64,000 nucleotides of DNA from Lycorma delicatula (lineage: Eukaryota; Arthropoda; Insecta; Hemiptera; Fulgoridae): the NCBI RefSeq assembly GCF_047948215.1, contig NC_134460.1, forward strand, positions 150,096,049-150,160,048. The letters run 5' to 3'. Within the stretch, counting starts at the first letter, position 1. The number at the start of each line of letters is the position of its first letter. Below, one piece after another: positions 22,263 through 33,600 of this stretch. The notes beneath the pieces were generated by a model that made no database searches, was not told the origin of the DNA, and was given only the letters and a program-made list of their open reading frames with translations. Both the position numbers and the translations under genes were made by a program.

Positions 22263-22720
22263 AAGTACAAAAATCACGATGGAACCAAACCTGAAGAAAA
22301 ATTAACTGATATCCTGATAAAAATCGAGTAGCCTGCGCTACGCTGACACCGTCTTGACCCCGGCGAACTCCCGCACATGGTCTTTGTAGGATTTGATGAC
22401 AGTACAATTACAGTTAATACTATCGGCATCGGATCGAAGATTGAGCGAAGAGGTCGAAGTAGAATGGCGTATGCTGCCAATATTGTGTTGGGCTGTGACG
22501 ATGCATAAACTACAAGGGACAACCCTAGATAGAGCTGTCGTAGATCTGAGCACCGTATCTTTGCCAAGGGCCAGGTTTACGTAGCACTGAGGCATGAGAC
22601 GATCGGAGAGTTTATCCGTCGGTTGTTTGGATTTCAGAAAATTGCTGTTTGATCTGCACGGTAAAGCGTCTCTCGAGTAACTCAATCGCTCGAGAAATTT
22701 CTGAGTTTAGTTAGGTATGC
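22263..22720 (+). pseudogene. PIF1-family helicase C-terminal remnant (Helitron-type)
   Basis: Plus-strand translation contains HMVFVGFDDSTITVN (about 22,376), a segment like the P-V-x-V-x-F-D-D strand of PIF1 helicases, then WAVTMHKLQGTTLDRAVVDL (about 22,489-22,548). This is the conserved W-A-x-T-x-H-K-x-Q-G-x-T-L helicase motif. After a frameshift it reads IFAKGQVYVAL, corresponding to the final K-G-Q-x-Y-V-A-L-S-R motif, in which the S-R is replaced. The Walker A and B region and any Rep domain are absent. In arthropods such pieces usually come from Helitron transposons, but a host PIF1 pseudogene is possible. Dead because of frameshifts and truncation. Confidence 0.6.
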
Positions 22721-24547
22721 ACCAATTAGAGAAATAAATAAAAATGTTTTCCTAGTGTGGCTCGGTACGTTATATCCATAAGTTTTCGAATCGTGAATTT
22801 TTCTCGATGATCATTAAAAAGTATTAAATAATAAAAACAATCATAAAAATTGAAAAACACGACTGCCAAAAAATAAATAAATTCAACTAAAAAAATTAAT
22901 CGAAATAAAATAAAGAAAACAAGGTACGGAAATAAAGGACTGAACATCGTTATGCAGTATTTAATTAAATAAAATAATGGGTGAACGATCAACTTTCAGA
23001 CAGTTTTAATCTGTTTCAAGAATTTTTCATATTGTAGAAATAGCAGGCATTTAAGGTTGTCTAATAATCAAGTTCTCACCAGGTCTTACCAGTAAGAAAA
23101 TTTTGTCCTTTAACAAGAATATTTAAATGAGCCAGTTGGTGGTGGGAGGGGGGCTAGAGTAGTAATTGTCCTATATCAAAGAGCTCCCTAATAGCATTTT
23201 TAAATGTATATAAAACGTATTTAAAAAAATTATCTCAGGACTTTTAAATCGTCTTTGCAATGTTTCTCAATAATTAATGCTGCGATTGTCATTCTGGTGA
23301 CAATTGATTTGGAGGATTTTTTTAATAAGATGTAAATTAAGATATATTATGAAATTTGTTTTTTTTTTTAAATCAGCAGATACCAGTGTGAAAAGGGAGG
23401 AGCTCTAGTCATTGAAGGGTAGGTGGTGGTAAAGATCGACCGAAAACATTTTCAAATAGACCTTTAAAAAAGTTTTTTATCAATTTATTTTCTATTTGTC
23501 GTTAAGAAATTAAAAAAAAATTAAATTGGTAATTATCGCCGACCGGCTTCCGGTTATTTTTGTTTATTCTGTTTACGAACATACCTATTTCTTGAATAAT
23601 TTCGCATTTATTAAAATGCAAGTAATAATTAAAAATAAGTTTACCCGTATTTAATAGTTGATGAGCGTTTAACGATAATTTACTACTTATATTCCTGTTT
23701 TCAATTATTTCTTTATTTTATTAGATCTTTTGATTTATGAAAGAACATAGCGTGTTCAGAACTCTTTTTATTTTGAAATAAATGCTCTATTAAGGAGTCT
23801 TATTACCATATAATGCTTTACTTAAACCCTTTCATTGAATTATATTATAAAATACCCAAACAGCCCTATATCACACTTCTTTTGTTCGATCGTGACTAGT
23901 TGTCAGTTGTACTTGATGCGCAGGTCAAGAATTTTTTTTTCTTTGGGTAAAACCCCTAGTTTTTCCAAAAACAATTAATTTTTTTTTTCGTTTTTATTTT
24001 AAATAAGTTGAGCGTTCTTGTTTCCAGAAAACAACTATTTCGATCTTGAAAAATTTTATAATTTCAAAACTTTTTTGTTCCTTTTTTCATATTAAAAAAT
24101 AAAAGTGTAGCCAGAAAATAATTAACCTGTTAATTTTACTGTTTATTTTGTAGGTATTCATGCGATCTTGTTGCAAGTTTTTACGTACTTATTTACGCTC
24201 CAGTTTAACCTTACCGTAAATATACATACATATATACTGATTTTATTATTAACAGTATATAAACATATATAATTTAATTGGAATTTATATTTTATGCTAT
24301 AGTTTTATTCATATTTTTAATTTTGCCAATTTATGATTTATTGAATTCAATTTGATTCTTTCCTTTAGTTTTAACTGCTGGAAATTATTTTTCTTAAGAG
24401 AGAGAAAAGCGTAGAATCGATAAAATATCTTTGTATAAATACAATAGAAACTTGTAGTGTTTCTTTAAGAGTCAAAAACTGGAATGAAGTGATAACAGAT
24501 GAGATTGAATTCCTATGCGTAGAATATAACAACGGTTTTGTTATCTC
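22721..24547. other. AT-rich non-coding DNA
   Basis: No recognisable gene or repeat; long A/T tracts and a G-rich block near 23,140-23,160 (GGTGGTGGGAGGGGGG). Confidence 0.5.
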
Positions 24548-25893
24548 GTTAAGGGGACCTAGTACACTGTTTTTTTTATTATTTCAAATGTTATATAAAA
24601 TAATAAAATAAGAAAAACAAATTTTTTTTCCGACGTTTAAAGGGTTTCTAAAGATTTTTTTTGTTAGCACTGTTTAGTTATTATGAAAGGGAAATTTAGC
24701 GTTTATACAGGGAAATTTTGTCAATTTTTGATAAATTGGAGATTTTTGTAGTATTGAGAAGCGGATGGGCTCACGATCACGAAAATTCCGTGGACACTTG
24801 AAGAATGTTGTGTTTGAAGATAGTAAAACCATTTCAGGAAAGGGTCGACCGAGACATAAACTTATCGATGAAATTCAGGGCTACTATGGTGTCGCTATAA
24901 GAAAAATACACCTAGCGTAGAAGACTTGAAACGTGCAATACGAGCTGTTATTTTCATAAAATCTCGAAAGATGAAAACCCTTCACGCGGGCTTTGTCCGA
25001 ATAATGAAAATACGTGGTGTAAATATAACCTAGATAAAATAATTCAAAAACAGTAGTTATATAAATAACCTAAACCGATCGCCACAGCAATAAAACCAAT
25101 TTTTCGAAGTCTTGCTGATAATACTCTTCTAAGAAAATATGGCACTTGCCGTCGCCGTTTGTGTAGAAGTGCACAGTCTCGCGCAGAATCCCACTGAATC
25201 TTATAACGATATGTTTTACGGTCCAGAATACCAAAACGTGTTTTTGTCCGATCGAAAGCTTTATGTTGTGGTGTTTATGATGCTACCTTACAATGATAGG
25301 AACGAAGGACACGTTAAAGTTATTCAAAAGTTTGGAATTGAATCGGGTGAAAACATGTTTTGCGCGTTAAAAATAATTATAGAATGAAAAGTGAGGCTAA
25401 GGAAGTAAAAATTGTTTATATGAAACCGAAAAACAGTTAAAGTATTTGACCGGAATGTAAGGAGGATGAGGAAGAAAATTCAGACGATGCAGAGTATGGT
25501 GCTGGGGTGCACTGACCTGTGGTAAGTGATGTTTTTAATCGTTTACCGAAAATTTGCATATTTTTTTAATTATAAGACCCGTTATCTCATGAACCTCTTA
25601 AAGTAGGAAAATGAAATTTTTACAGAGTGTTTGTGTATGTAAGACACGGTTACAGATTTTTTTTAAAAACCTTATAATTTGTATTTTCTAACATTCATAA
25701 GTTTTAGTGCAAAAATCACTTTCAAAAATAGGAAAATTGAATAAAAATGTTTGTAGTAAAAGTATAAAAAAACCTTAAAACAACTTTACAAAATTTGACT
25801 GCTGAATTCCTATTGTGTCCTGAGATAATGGGTCTTAAGTTAGAAAAAATAACATTACCCAGATACAAGTTAGTAAATGCCCTTAAGCGTTGA
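24548..25893 (+). mobile_element. Mutator-like element remnant with degraded transposase-like gene
   Basis: A plus-strand translation gives KGRPRHKLIDEIQGYYGVAI at about 24,840, continuing with SVEDLKRAI, then SSYINNLNRSP near 25,050. The best open stretch starts at 25,139 (AVAVCVEVHSLAQNPTESYN, followed by an F-x-S-x-x-x-x segment) and ends near 25,387. The K-L-I-D-E-I-Q-x-Y-Y-G-x-A-I and the Q-N-P-x-E-S-x-N-x-x segments are typical of a large hemipteran family annotated as Mutator-like transposase-domain proteins. The ends near 24,548 (TTAAGGGGACC) and 25,893 (complement TTAAGGGCATT) are weak inverted repeats, and a further internal inverted pair lies at about 25,572 (AAGACCCGTTATCTCATG) and 25,820. 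Many stops, frameshifts and missing catalytic residues: inactive. The family name is inferred from motifs alone. Confidence 0.5.
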
Positions 25894-26109
25894 GGGAACA
25901 GCGAAGTGTATGTTTATAGACATTATGTATCATTATGTTGTATAATTAGGTTTTTTTTTTTTCACTGCAATTTGTTATGTTATTTTTCATTTATTATTTG
26001 ATAGTGAGCGATATCATTTTTATCACGGGAAATTTATTTTCAAAATTGGTAATGTAAACTGTCGGTTTCGTAGGTTAAATTGTGAAAACTTTTATCCGAT
26101 GATTGTACT

Positions 26110-26412
26110 TGCTTTCTTTATCCTGTTTAGCCTCCTGTAAATACGTATCAGATAATACTTCGGAGGATGAATGAGGATTATATGTATGAGTGTAAATGAA
26201 GTGTAGTCTTGTACAGTCTCGACTATTACTGAGATGTGTGGTTGTTAATTGAAACCCAACCCATCAAAGAACACCGGTATCAACGATCTAGTATTCAAAT
26301 CCGTATAAAAATAACCGACTTTACTAGGAGTTGAACGCTGGAACTCTCGACTTCCAAATCAGCTGATTTGGGAAGAAGGCTCGTTTACCACTAGACCAAC
26401 TCGGTGGGTTAA
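26110..26412 (-). mobile_element. SINE-A, full-length minus-strand copy with 14-bp TSD
   Basis: Reverse-orientation SINE-A. On the minus strand it starts at 26,412 with the ACCCACCGAGTTGGTCTAGT head (A-box part), then the box-B region, and finishes with the tail GGAGGCTAAACAGGATAAAG near 26,110. Flanked by CCGATGATTGTACT (26096-26109) and CCGGTGATTGTACT (26413-26426), a 13-of-14 match. Slightly older than the 21,197 and 42,541 copies by TSD and sequence. Confidence 0.85.
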
Positions 26413-26426
26413 CCGGTGATTGTACT

Positions 26427-27047
26427 AATCTTACGTAGTGTAACCTAAAATAAAAAAAAAATATTTTATCAAGTCTTGCAGAGTTTGAAAATATTTTTTA
26501 CATATATAATACCATTTTTTTTTTGTTTTTTTTTTAGAATAAACTGTAATGATGAAAATTAATTGAAATAAAACTAACATAAAACAATTTAAGCAATACG
26601 AACAATCCAATCTTTTATTATTATTAATTAAAATATTCTAAATTCTGTTCCATTTAAATAAAAAAATAGAATTATCAATTTATTTTTACATTTTAATGTC
26701 GAACTATTTTTTGGAACGTTTTATTCTACCAAAAAAAAAACTATTAAAACAAAATTATATACAGATAAAAATCCAAATCAAAAGTTTAAATTTATTTTAT
26801 TTTAGAATGTACACATAAACGAAAGCCTTCATTCCAAGGATATACTGGTGCCCGTGCGCGTCCACAGTGTGGTATTCGAACAAATAAAACGCATCACGAT
26901 TTTTATCTTTTACCAGATGCCTCTGCAGTTGACATTATCTTGGTCCAATAGTATTAATTAATTTTATCGTATGTTAGCACATTATTTGCGCTATTTCAAC
27001 ATATGGTTTTAACAACACTTAAATATTTGATACCAAATGAACGTTTT

Positions 27048-27084
<37 letters not shown>

Positions 27085-28720
27085 TTGTGCATATTAATGT
27101 ACGTATATTTTTTAGCCGGTAATTTGTTCACAGAGAATGCAGTGCGTCAGACAGACAGTTATCTGTTTTTGCGTTGAAATTAAATATGTCTGGAACGAGA
27201 AGTGCATTATTTAAAAATAAAAAAACTTTACAAAATATCGATAAGATATTAAAGTATTGCGTTTATAAATCACACTCCGAATGATAGTTTTGATTCTCAT
27301 TCAGCGGTATGGTGTCAAGTTATATAAAAAGCCATAGCTGCATTGACATCTCCGGCGTGGTGTGCTAGTACTGTTGTTCGTAAGGTCGAATGAACGGATC
27401 CGTTTTCCCTTCGACAGCAAACGACTAAGTGGAGGGAATAATGTATACGCTAGATAAAAATCAGTTCTATCTTGAATTAAAGTAATTATTAAATTTCTTC
27501 TCCAACATCGTCCAAGAATAGACTTAACCTTTCACTGGAAGTCCGTTGCGAACCGTTCGTAATCGACTTAAATAATCTATTCTTCAGGCTTCCGAAAAGA
27601 AAGGAATCTCTTTTTTCTTTTAAAAGCCTGAATCTGTAACCATACGACTTTGGATTTTTTTGTAGTTGTATCTTATAGCATTTATTATTTAGCGGTTACT
27701 AGGTGTATTAAAGCAATTATACTGCTTACTGTTCAAAATGTTCCCCAGTATCAGAGTTAGCAGTTCACAAATTTATACGAGTATTTAAACTAGTAGTGTG
27801 GTCGTGCGGAAATTTAGCTTACGGCGCAGCTAAACTTTCAGTGACTACACAAGCGGAACGTTTTCGATTAAAATTCCTAAGTCTTATAACAGAAGTTTCT
27901 TGTACGTATCCCACAGAACGTTACAACGTGACTTGTATTTTAAATTACGTTAACGACAGGTTTGAAAGTTTCAAAAATTGAACGGATGGTAAACGCCTCT
28001 GGAAATAATATTTCAATCCCGTTTCAAAATTTATCAAATTGATTTTCTTTATTATGATGGATGCCGTTACTGGGTGGCATTCGATTTTATTTCACTCGCG
28101 TGATTTTATAGTGTAAATAATATTTTTAACACGTGTTACATTTCAGTTATAAAATGAAATAAAATTGAAATTAAAAAAATCAAGACGAGAAGGTTTGTTC
28201 TCTGTAGAAAGCAATTTTTTTACGATTTTCTTGGAACGGATTTAATGCACTTAACCGATAATTTCAGGAGACAGACATTAATAAAATTTGGACTGACTAT
28301 TCTAACGATTATTTTTCTGAGGGCTTTTATCCTTTATTATAGAACTAATAATCAGTCGAACATCATTATCAGGTAATTTAATTAATTACACGATGCTTCA
28401 TAATAAATAACGGTACAGTCTGTAGGTTTGCTTTGTGAAAACCTGAAGTAATGTGAGGATTCATCCCCGGTATTGTAAGATAATGGATTATGCAAGTCGA
28501 TTATGAACTGTTAAAACAGATAAAGGTGAGGTGTATCCTCGATCAATGCTGCTAAATACTATTATTCAAAATAGAGCCGAGATGTATTCTATTTAGCGTA
28601 TACAGTATTCTCCACACTAAGTTACCCGTATTTTCTGAAGAAGGAAAAAAGGATCTCATCATTCAACCGTACGAACAAACGAACTAGCGCTGCTGCTATG
28701 GCCTTTTATATATCGGCTAA
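26427..28720. other. AT-rich non-coding DNA
   Basis: No recognisable gene. Contains a (TC)14 microsatellite at 27052-27079. A short open frame at 27,796-27,981 has no recognisable domain. Confidence 0.5.
27052..27079. repeat. (TC)14 microsatellite
   Basis: Pure TC run read directly. Such runs vary in length and make useful markers. Confidence 0.95.
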
Positions 28721-28727
28721 GACTCAG

Positions 28728-29000
28728 ATTATCAATCGGGCTGTAGTACTTCAAATATCTTATCGATAAATTATGTATCGCAACAATATCCTTTCCGTTT
28801 AAGATTTTTAGTTTCTCTTCCAGACGAGTGCGGGTGTAGTAGTCTTATCCCAAAAAATAATTGTTTCTAGGTAGGAGCAATAGTTAAAATTTTTTTTAGC
28901 GTTCCACTATCGATTTTCTCCAATAAAAAATCACGTTGCGTTGTTGTATGTGTTCCCATCTTGCGGAAAAATTGAACTAACAACTGTGTAATAAATATTT
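28728..29000 (+). repeat. Family-F dispersed repeat, diverged copy
   Basis: GTAGTAGTCTTATCCCAAAA near 28,835 followed by GTTTCTAGGTAGGAGCAATA parallels the 29,610-29,665 part of the next copy. The expected 5' phrase is degraded here (CTGTAGTACTTCAAATATCT). Confidence 0.4.
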
Positions 29001-29468
29001 ATAATTTATTGTTAAATTTAAATTACAGATTAACGATTCTTATTTATACTAGTATTTTAATTAATTATTTAAACTTATTAATAAAAAAAGGGATTATTTG
29101 CTAACATTTAGCAGTAAAAAAAGGGTTTTTTATTTAAAGAATTATTTAAAAGAACGTTACAACGGACTGTGGGATAGAAAGACAAAGACAGCACAGGGAG
29201 TGGAAGAGAGTCGGCAGTGCGCAGGCGCCCGGCGCACACGTGGTGTCTGGCCTGCGTCAATAGCAGCAGAGTAAGGAGGAACAACTGGCACGGCAACTAA
29301 CACAACCTCACACGAACACACACAACACTAAACGAAGAAGACGGCTTCCCCAATCCGACTCCCTGTTACCAATATGGCTAGCGTTAAATATTATATTTGA
29401 CCCTCTAGTAGTTACACAGGTACTGTAAACCGCTTTTAAAATTAGCGTGTAAAACAATAAATTGCTTG

Positions 29469-29790
29469 CGTTTTGGTTATCGGTGTATGAAGATTTTTAC
29501 TAAAAAGGTTTTGTTTTTCAATGCCCTTTAAAACTACTTGTCACAGTTCTATACTTTCCATTTAAAAGTTTTGCGTTGCTTCCCGTATGGGACCGCTGGA
29601 TTCCTGGCGGATGTTTTAGTCTTATACAAAAAAAACGAAAAACAAATCGCCTCTAGGTAGGAGGACTTAATAATTTTAATTTTTCTATGTTTAACCGTTG
29701 AAAATCTCTGGTTAAGAGTTGCTACGTTGTGTGTATGTGAGTTTATAAATTATGACAATCCTTAAATAAATTTTCACCGGTTAAAATTAT
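29469..29790 (+). repeat. Family-F dispersed repeat, copy 3
   Basis: Begins GCGTTTTGGTTATCGGTGTA, followed by AAGATTTTTACTAAAAAGG, TTTAGTCTTATACAAAAAA and CTCTAGGTAGGAGGACTTAA. Same order of phrases as at 28,728 and 9464. No coding capacity or end structure seen. Confidence 0.4.
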
Positions 29791-29909
29791 AAAACCGATT
29801 CTTACCTTTTATTCTGTTAAGCATGTGTTCGGATGAAACATTACTTTAGATGGCTGAAACACGGTTAGGCGGTTTACTGAAAAAGCAAATATATAGACTG
29901 TATATAATA

Positions 29910-31165
29910 CAGGCTGTGTCAAAAACAATGGACAGATATCAAAATCATACACTTGTACAACCACGACCACGGTCAGTGAATAAAATGTCCACCGTGTAAA
30001 AATGCGCATCCTAGAGTTTAAAATACCGGCCGCCAGATTGCAACACTAGCGCTCAAACATACGGTAACCTAGTCGTAAACCACGCGACGTCTATGAAAGA
30101 GAAGCCGTTTTGTGTTGCACAATTTAGCGAGACAGAGTCCGATATAACGTATCGACAGCGTTTCAGGATCTTGTCGCTACCGGTTAAGAACATTCTTCGC
30201 TGGTATAAACAACTTTGAAGAATCGGGGTGTTTATTTAAAGGGAGATTCCAGGGCGACCGCGCACTTCGGATGAAAATGTACAACGAATTCATAAGGATT
30301 TACAGCGAAGCTCGATAAAGTCCACTACGTCACGCTAGCCGAAAACTTGCGATCCCTCATATGAATGTGTGGCGCGCGTTAAGACGACGCTTACATTTCA
30401 GGCAGTACCGATTACAACCGGTACAAGCTGTTCGTGTAAATGACAAAAGCAAACGTAACAATATCTGTGATATGCTCTTAATCTACGCGGATGAAACTAG
30501 GTTCTTACCGCGGTTAATTTTTAGCGATGAAGAAAAAACATTTCATTTTAGCGGTTAAGTTTTACGTTAAAATGTTCGGGGACTTTAGGATCCGTATGAG
30601 ATTATACAGCAGAAGCGAGAAACAGCAGACGTTATGGCTGCTTGGGCGGTTTCGTTTACAAAAAAATTGTAACCTTATCTTTTGGAAGGAAACACAAAAA
30701 CGCATAATACAGTGTTTCTTATCTTGAGATGCTTCAGAACTGACTTTTTCCACGACCGAATGAAGGTTCATGATGAATTCATTTTTCAACAAGTCGGGAC
30801 CCAACCACATCGGCGCAACCGATTTAGTCGGCTTTTAAATGAAACGTCGCCTTAACGTCGGATAGGGCGTACATGAACCCAAGACTACTTTACTGTAGGT
30901 CTCCGAGATCCGCAGACCATACCTTGTGACTTTTTCGCGGGGATGTGTGAAACAAATTATTTACGTGTCACCGTTACTTGTCTATTTGGACGAACTGAAA
31001 ATTAGGATTCTCTGCAACGCGTTGCGAAAGAATTCAGCTTCATGGTATGTGTAGCAGATTGAGGGAATGTAGACAATGTATAACTTATAACACAATGTAT
31101 AATTTTAACGCATTTCTCGAAATATATCGGTTTTAAATTGGTTCGTTCTTTTTGATACGCCTCTG
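29910..31165 (+). mobile_element. Complete mariner-like element with TIRs and TA target site
   Basis: The ends read CAGGCTGTGTCAAAAACAAT at 29,910 and the complement of CAGAGGCGTATCAAAAAGAA at 31,165. Both are directly flanked by TA (29,908-29,909 and 31,166-31,167), the hallmark of Tc1/mariner insertion. Length 1,256 bp is normal for mariner. It contains the dead transposase described at 30,093. This is the only mariner-like copy in the window where both ends and the target site are clearly preserved. Confidence 0.8.
30093..31072 (+). pseudogene. Mariner-like transposase, inactivated
   Basis: Starts MKEKPFCVAQFSETESD at 30,093, then an RILSLPVKNILRWYKQL helix-turn-helix region, PGRPRTSDENVQRIHKDLQR, then RALRRRLHFRQYRLQPVQAV, RVNDKSKRNNICDMLL and LIFSDEEKTFHFSG, where the first catalytic aspartate (F-S-D-E) is intact. 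After a stop it continues IFQQVGTQPH, where the second catalytic aspartate (Q-Q-D-G) has become V, and near 30,890 a broken W-P-x-x-S-P-D-x region. At least five internal stops. It belongs to the arthropod mariner-like group that has the linker P-G-R-P-R-x-S-x-E-N-V. Nonfunctional. Confidence 0.75.
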
Positions 31166-31167
31166 TA

Positions 31168-31884
31168 TTTAACTTATTTTAAAGTATCGTAAAATTCCGT
31201 GTATCTGTGTACGCGCGCTTGTTATTAAATAAAGACAGTATTCTAATATTATTTTGGAATTAACATTCATTTACTACGGCTAGACTAAAATAAATTTATT
31301 ACTGGATGTAAAACGGGTACAGTCTTGAAAACTTATTATAGTCGTAGTAGAATGATTTTCTCCATTTTGCTAGTAAAGTAATGTCGACTACTAGCTAACA
31401 TGTTACAATCGGATGAATTTACGGTATTGTACTCGATCATTTTATTTTATGGCTACTTTAAGAATCAGGAAGTTTAATTTTCAATACTGCTGAATAAAAA
31501 CAAGTAAAGTTTATATTTTATTATTTATTGTTTTTTTACCCGTAGAACTGGCGTGTTTACTACCAGTTATGCCCATAAATAGGAAAAATACGCTAGGTTA
31601 ATACAAAAGTATTATTTTTATTTATTATTATTTTTTTTTTTTTTAATACGTGAAACGAAAAATAGATACCATATATTAAACGCTAAATAAATAAATATTT
31701 TCATATAGCGATTAGAATTTGTTTGCGTGTTTGTTTTATTAAACCGTCCTTTAAAATTACTTAAAATATAATCCTACTGACCAGGTTACCGATTGAAAAC
31801 ATTTATAATATTACAAGGAAATAAATTCGTATAACTTTAGTTATGTGTATTATAGTTAATTATTGTGTTTATTTATTGTAAACG
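31168..31884. other. AT-rich non-coding DNA
   Basis: No gene recognised; long T runs near 31,630. Confidence 0.6.
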
Positions 31885-32960
31885 GAACAACGATTCCCGT
31901 CTTGCCAGAACCTGGACCCTCGGGGCTCAGGTCAGCCCCGGCGAATCCTGGAGGCAGGTCAAGCCCACGAGGGGCCAAGGGGCCTACCCCATGGCCGCTG
32001 AGCTCGCTTCGTTCGCCATTCCCAATTTGTCAGGAGAATCGACACCCTGGACCCTCGCAGAACTTACTTCCGCGCGCTGTACGTTACTTTCATGGTTGTG
32101 AGAATAATACTGATAAATAATAATTATAGTATTCAGACTTTATAGAAATCTTAAAAAGAGACTAAATTACAAAATGTAGAATAATAGTAACTGAAGTACA
32201 TACACCTTTGATTACGAAAAATTCATAATTTTGTCTTTGCCGCGGTGGCAGAAATATATTGATGAATTAAAAAGATTAAATCTTCCTTTTTTTCGTAATG
32301 AATATCTTTAATTCACATCTTCACCCCCCTCGGGGGCGAAGAAATAATAAATATTTTTTGTATCTTAACGTTCAAGGGAGGTAGGGCTCGTTCGAAGGCT
32401 TAAAACCTTTTCTGGGATAACAGGAATGTAACCTGCAAATTTAAAAGTAATCGGTCGGTCGATTCTTGCGTGATGCGATAACAAAAGAATTTTATATATA
32501 TATTTCAGAATAAACATGATCGAGGGTGTACCTGGTGCGTGCAAAAGTTACGTATTCAACCTACTACTAACAAATAACCCGTTTGAATTTTGATAATCAG
32601 ACCATTTTTTGCAGAGATATTATTAGAGCACCCCATTGCACCTCCCAAAACAGCGTCCCAGTGGCAACCCATTTGTTACCGGTCGATAGTGATAATCGGT
32701 GTAGCTTCCTACCAGCTCGCATGCCTCACCACTCTAGACTCATACGCAGCCTCACGAGAAGCCATTATTGTTAAACATAAATTTATTTAATATTATTTTA
32801 CTTAACGTAATTTAATTCTGTGATTTTTGTAATATTATTCATCGGATTGATTCGAATCATTCAGTTCAAACCCAGCTCACACAGTGGTAGTCACTCACAG
32901 CTCACGGTACATTATTTCAATTCTTAAAATTTGTGTTCCAAGCGGCACATCTTTTTTTTT
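31885..32960 (+). repeat. Family-C repeat, full-length copy
   Basis: About 1.07 kb. It opens with a GC-rich part (CCAGAACCTGGACCCTCGGG near 31,905), then a mid part with AATAATTATAGTATTCAGAC, CGCGGTGGCAGAAATATATT and ATCGGTCGGTCGATTCTTGC, then the 3' part with CCCATTGCACCTCCCAAAAC and the terminal phrase AAGCGGCACATC followed by a T run. Comparison with 57,427 (full length), 38,247 (5' half) and 21,800 (3' half, inverted) defines the boundaries. The short GC-rich open frames in it carry no known domain. The class of transposon is not clear; a microsatellite at the 3' end of the copies hints at a retroposon. Confidence 0.7.
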
Positions 32961-33600
32961 CTAGATGAATATATTTAAAAACCTTGTAGGTTATGCCAAG
33001 AAACATGGGTAAAAATTTTGTTGCGATTGATCGAGTAATTTATTCCGAAAAACAAAATACCCTCTTCCTCTTTTTGCAGCATAATGCATACTATTACGAG
33101 AACTTACTTTTGCTTATTAGAACTATTAATAAAAATTTTTCTTATTAAATGTTTAAAATCTAAATGAAACCCCTGGGAAATCTCAAATTCCACGGGAATC
33201 AAATTCATTATTTGATGCATTTAGAATAAACGAAACTGTAATTCGTTGATTTGCGAAAGTTGAAATTTACTACTTGTAAAAATTGTAAGTAGATTAATCA
33301 ATTCAAAATGCAACCGATAAAATATGGTGTAAAAATATACATAAAATAAAAAATAATAAACAAAGTTATTTTTATGTAACGCATCAAATCTTTATTAACT
33401 TTCAGATTCTAGAAACATAATCACAATTTGTTCAATGCACCTCTATCACCTGATGAATTCAACATTATATATAAAGTATGTAGTTTGACCAAATGTTTAC
33501 TTACTTATCTTTAGGTACCGTTGTAGGTCCTGCAGTATTTTCAATACTAACTTTACTTATTTTTTTTATTTTATTTAAATTTACTTACTTATACATTTCA
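32961..33600. other. AT-rich non-coding DNA
   Basis: No gene recognised. Ends at the poly(T) that marks the 3' tail of the LINE at 33,601. Confidence 0.5.

Noticed and set aside
31863..32120. Proline-rich open frames in the GC-rich start of family C
   Set aside because: Frame is not kept in the 38,247 and 57,427 copies, so it is not selected as coding.
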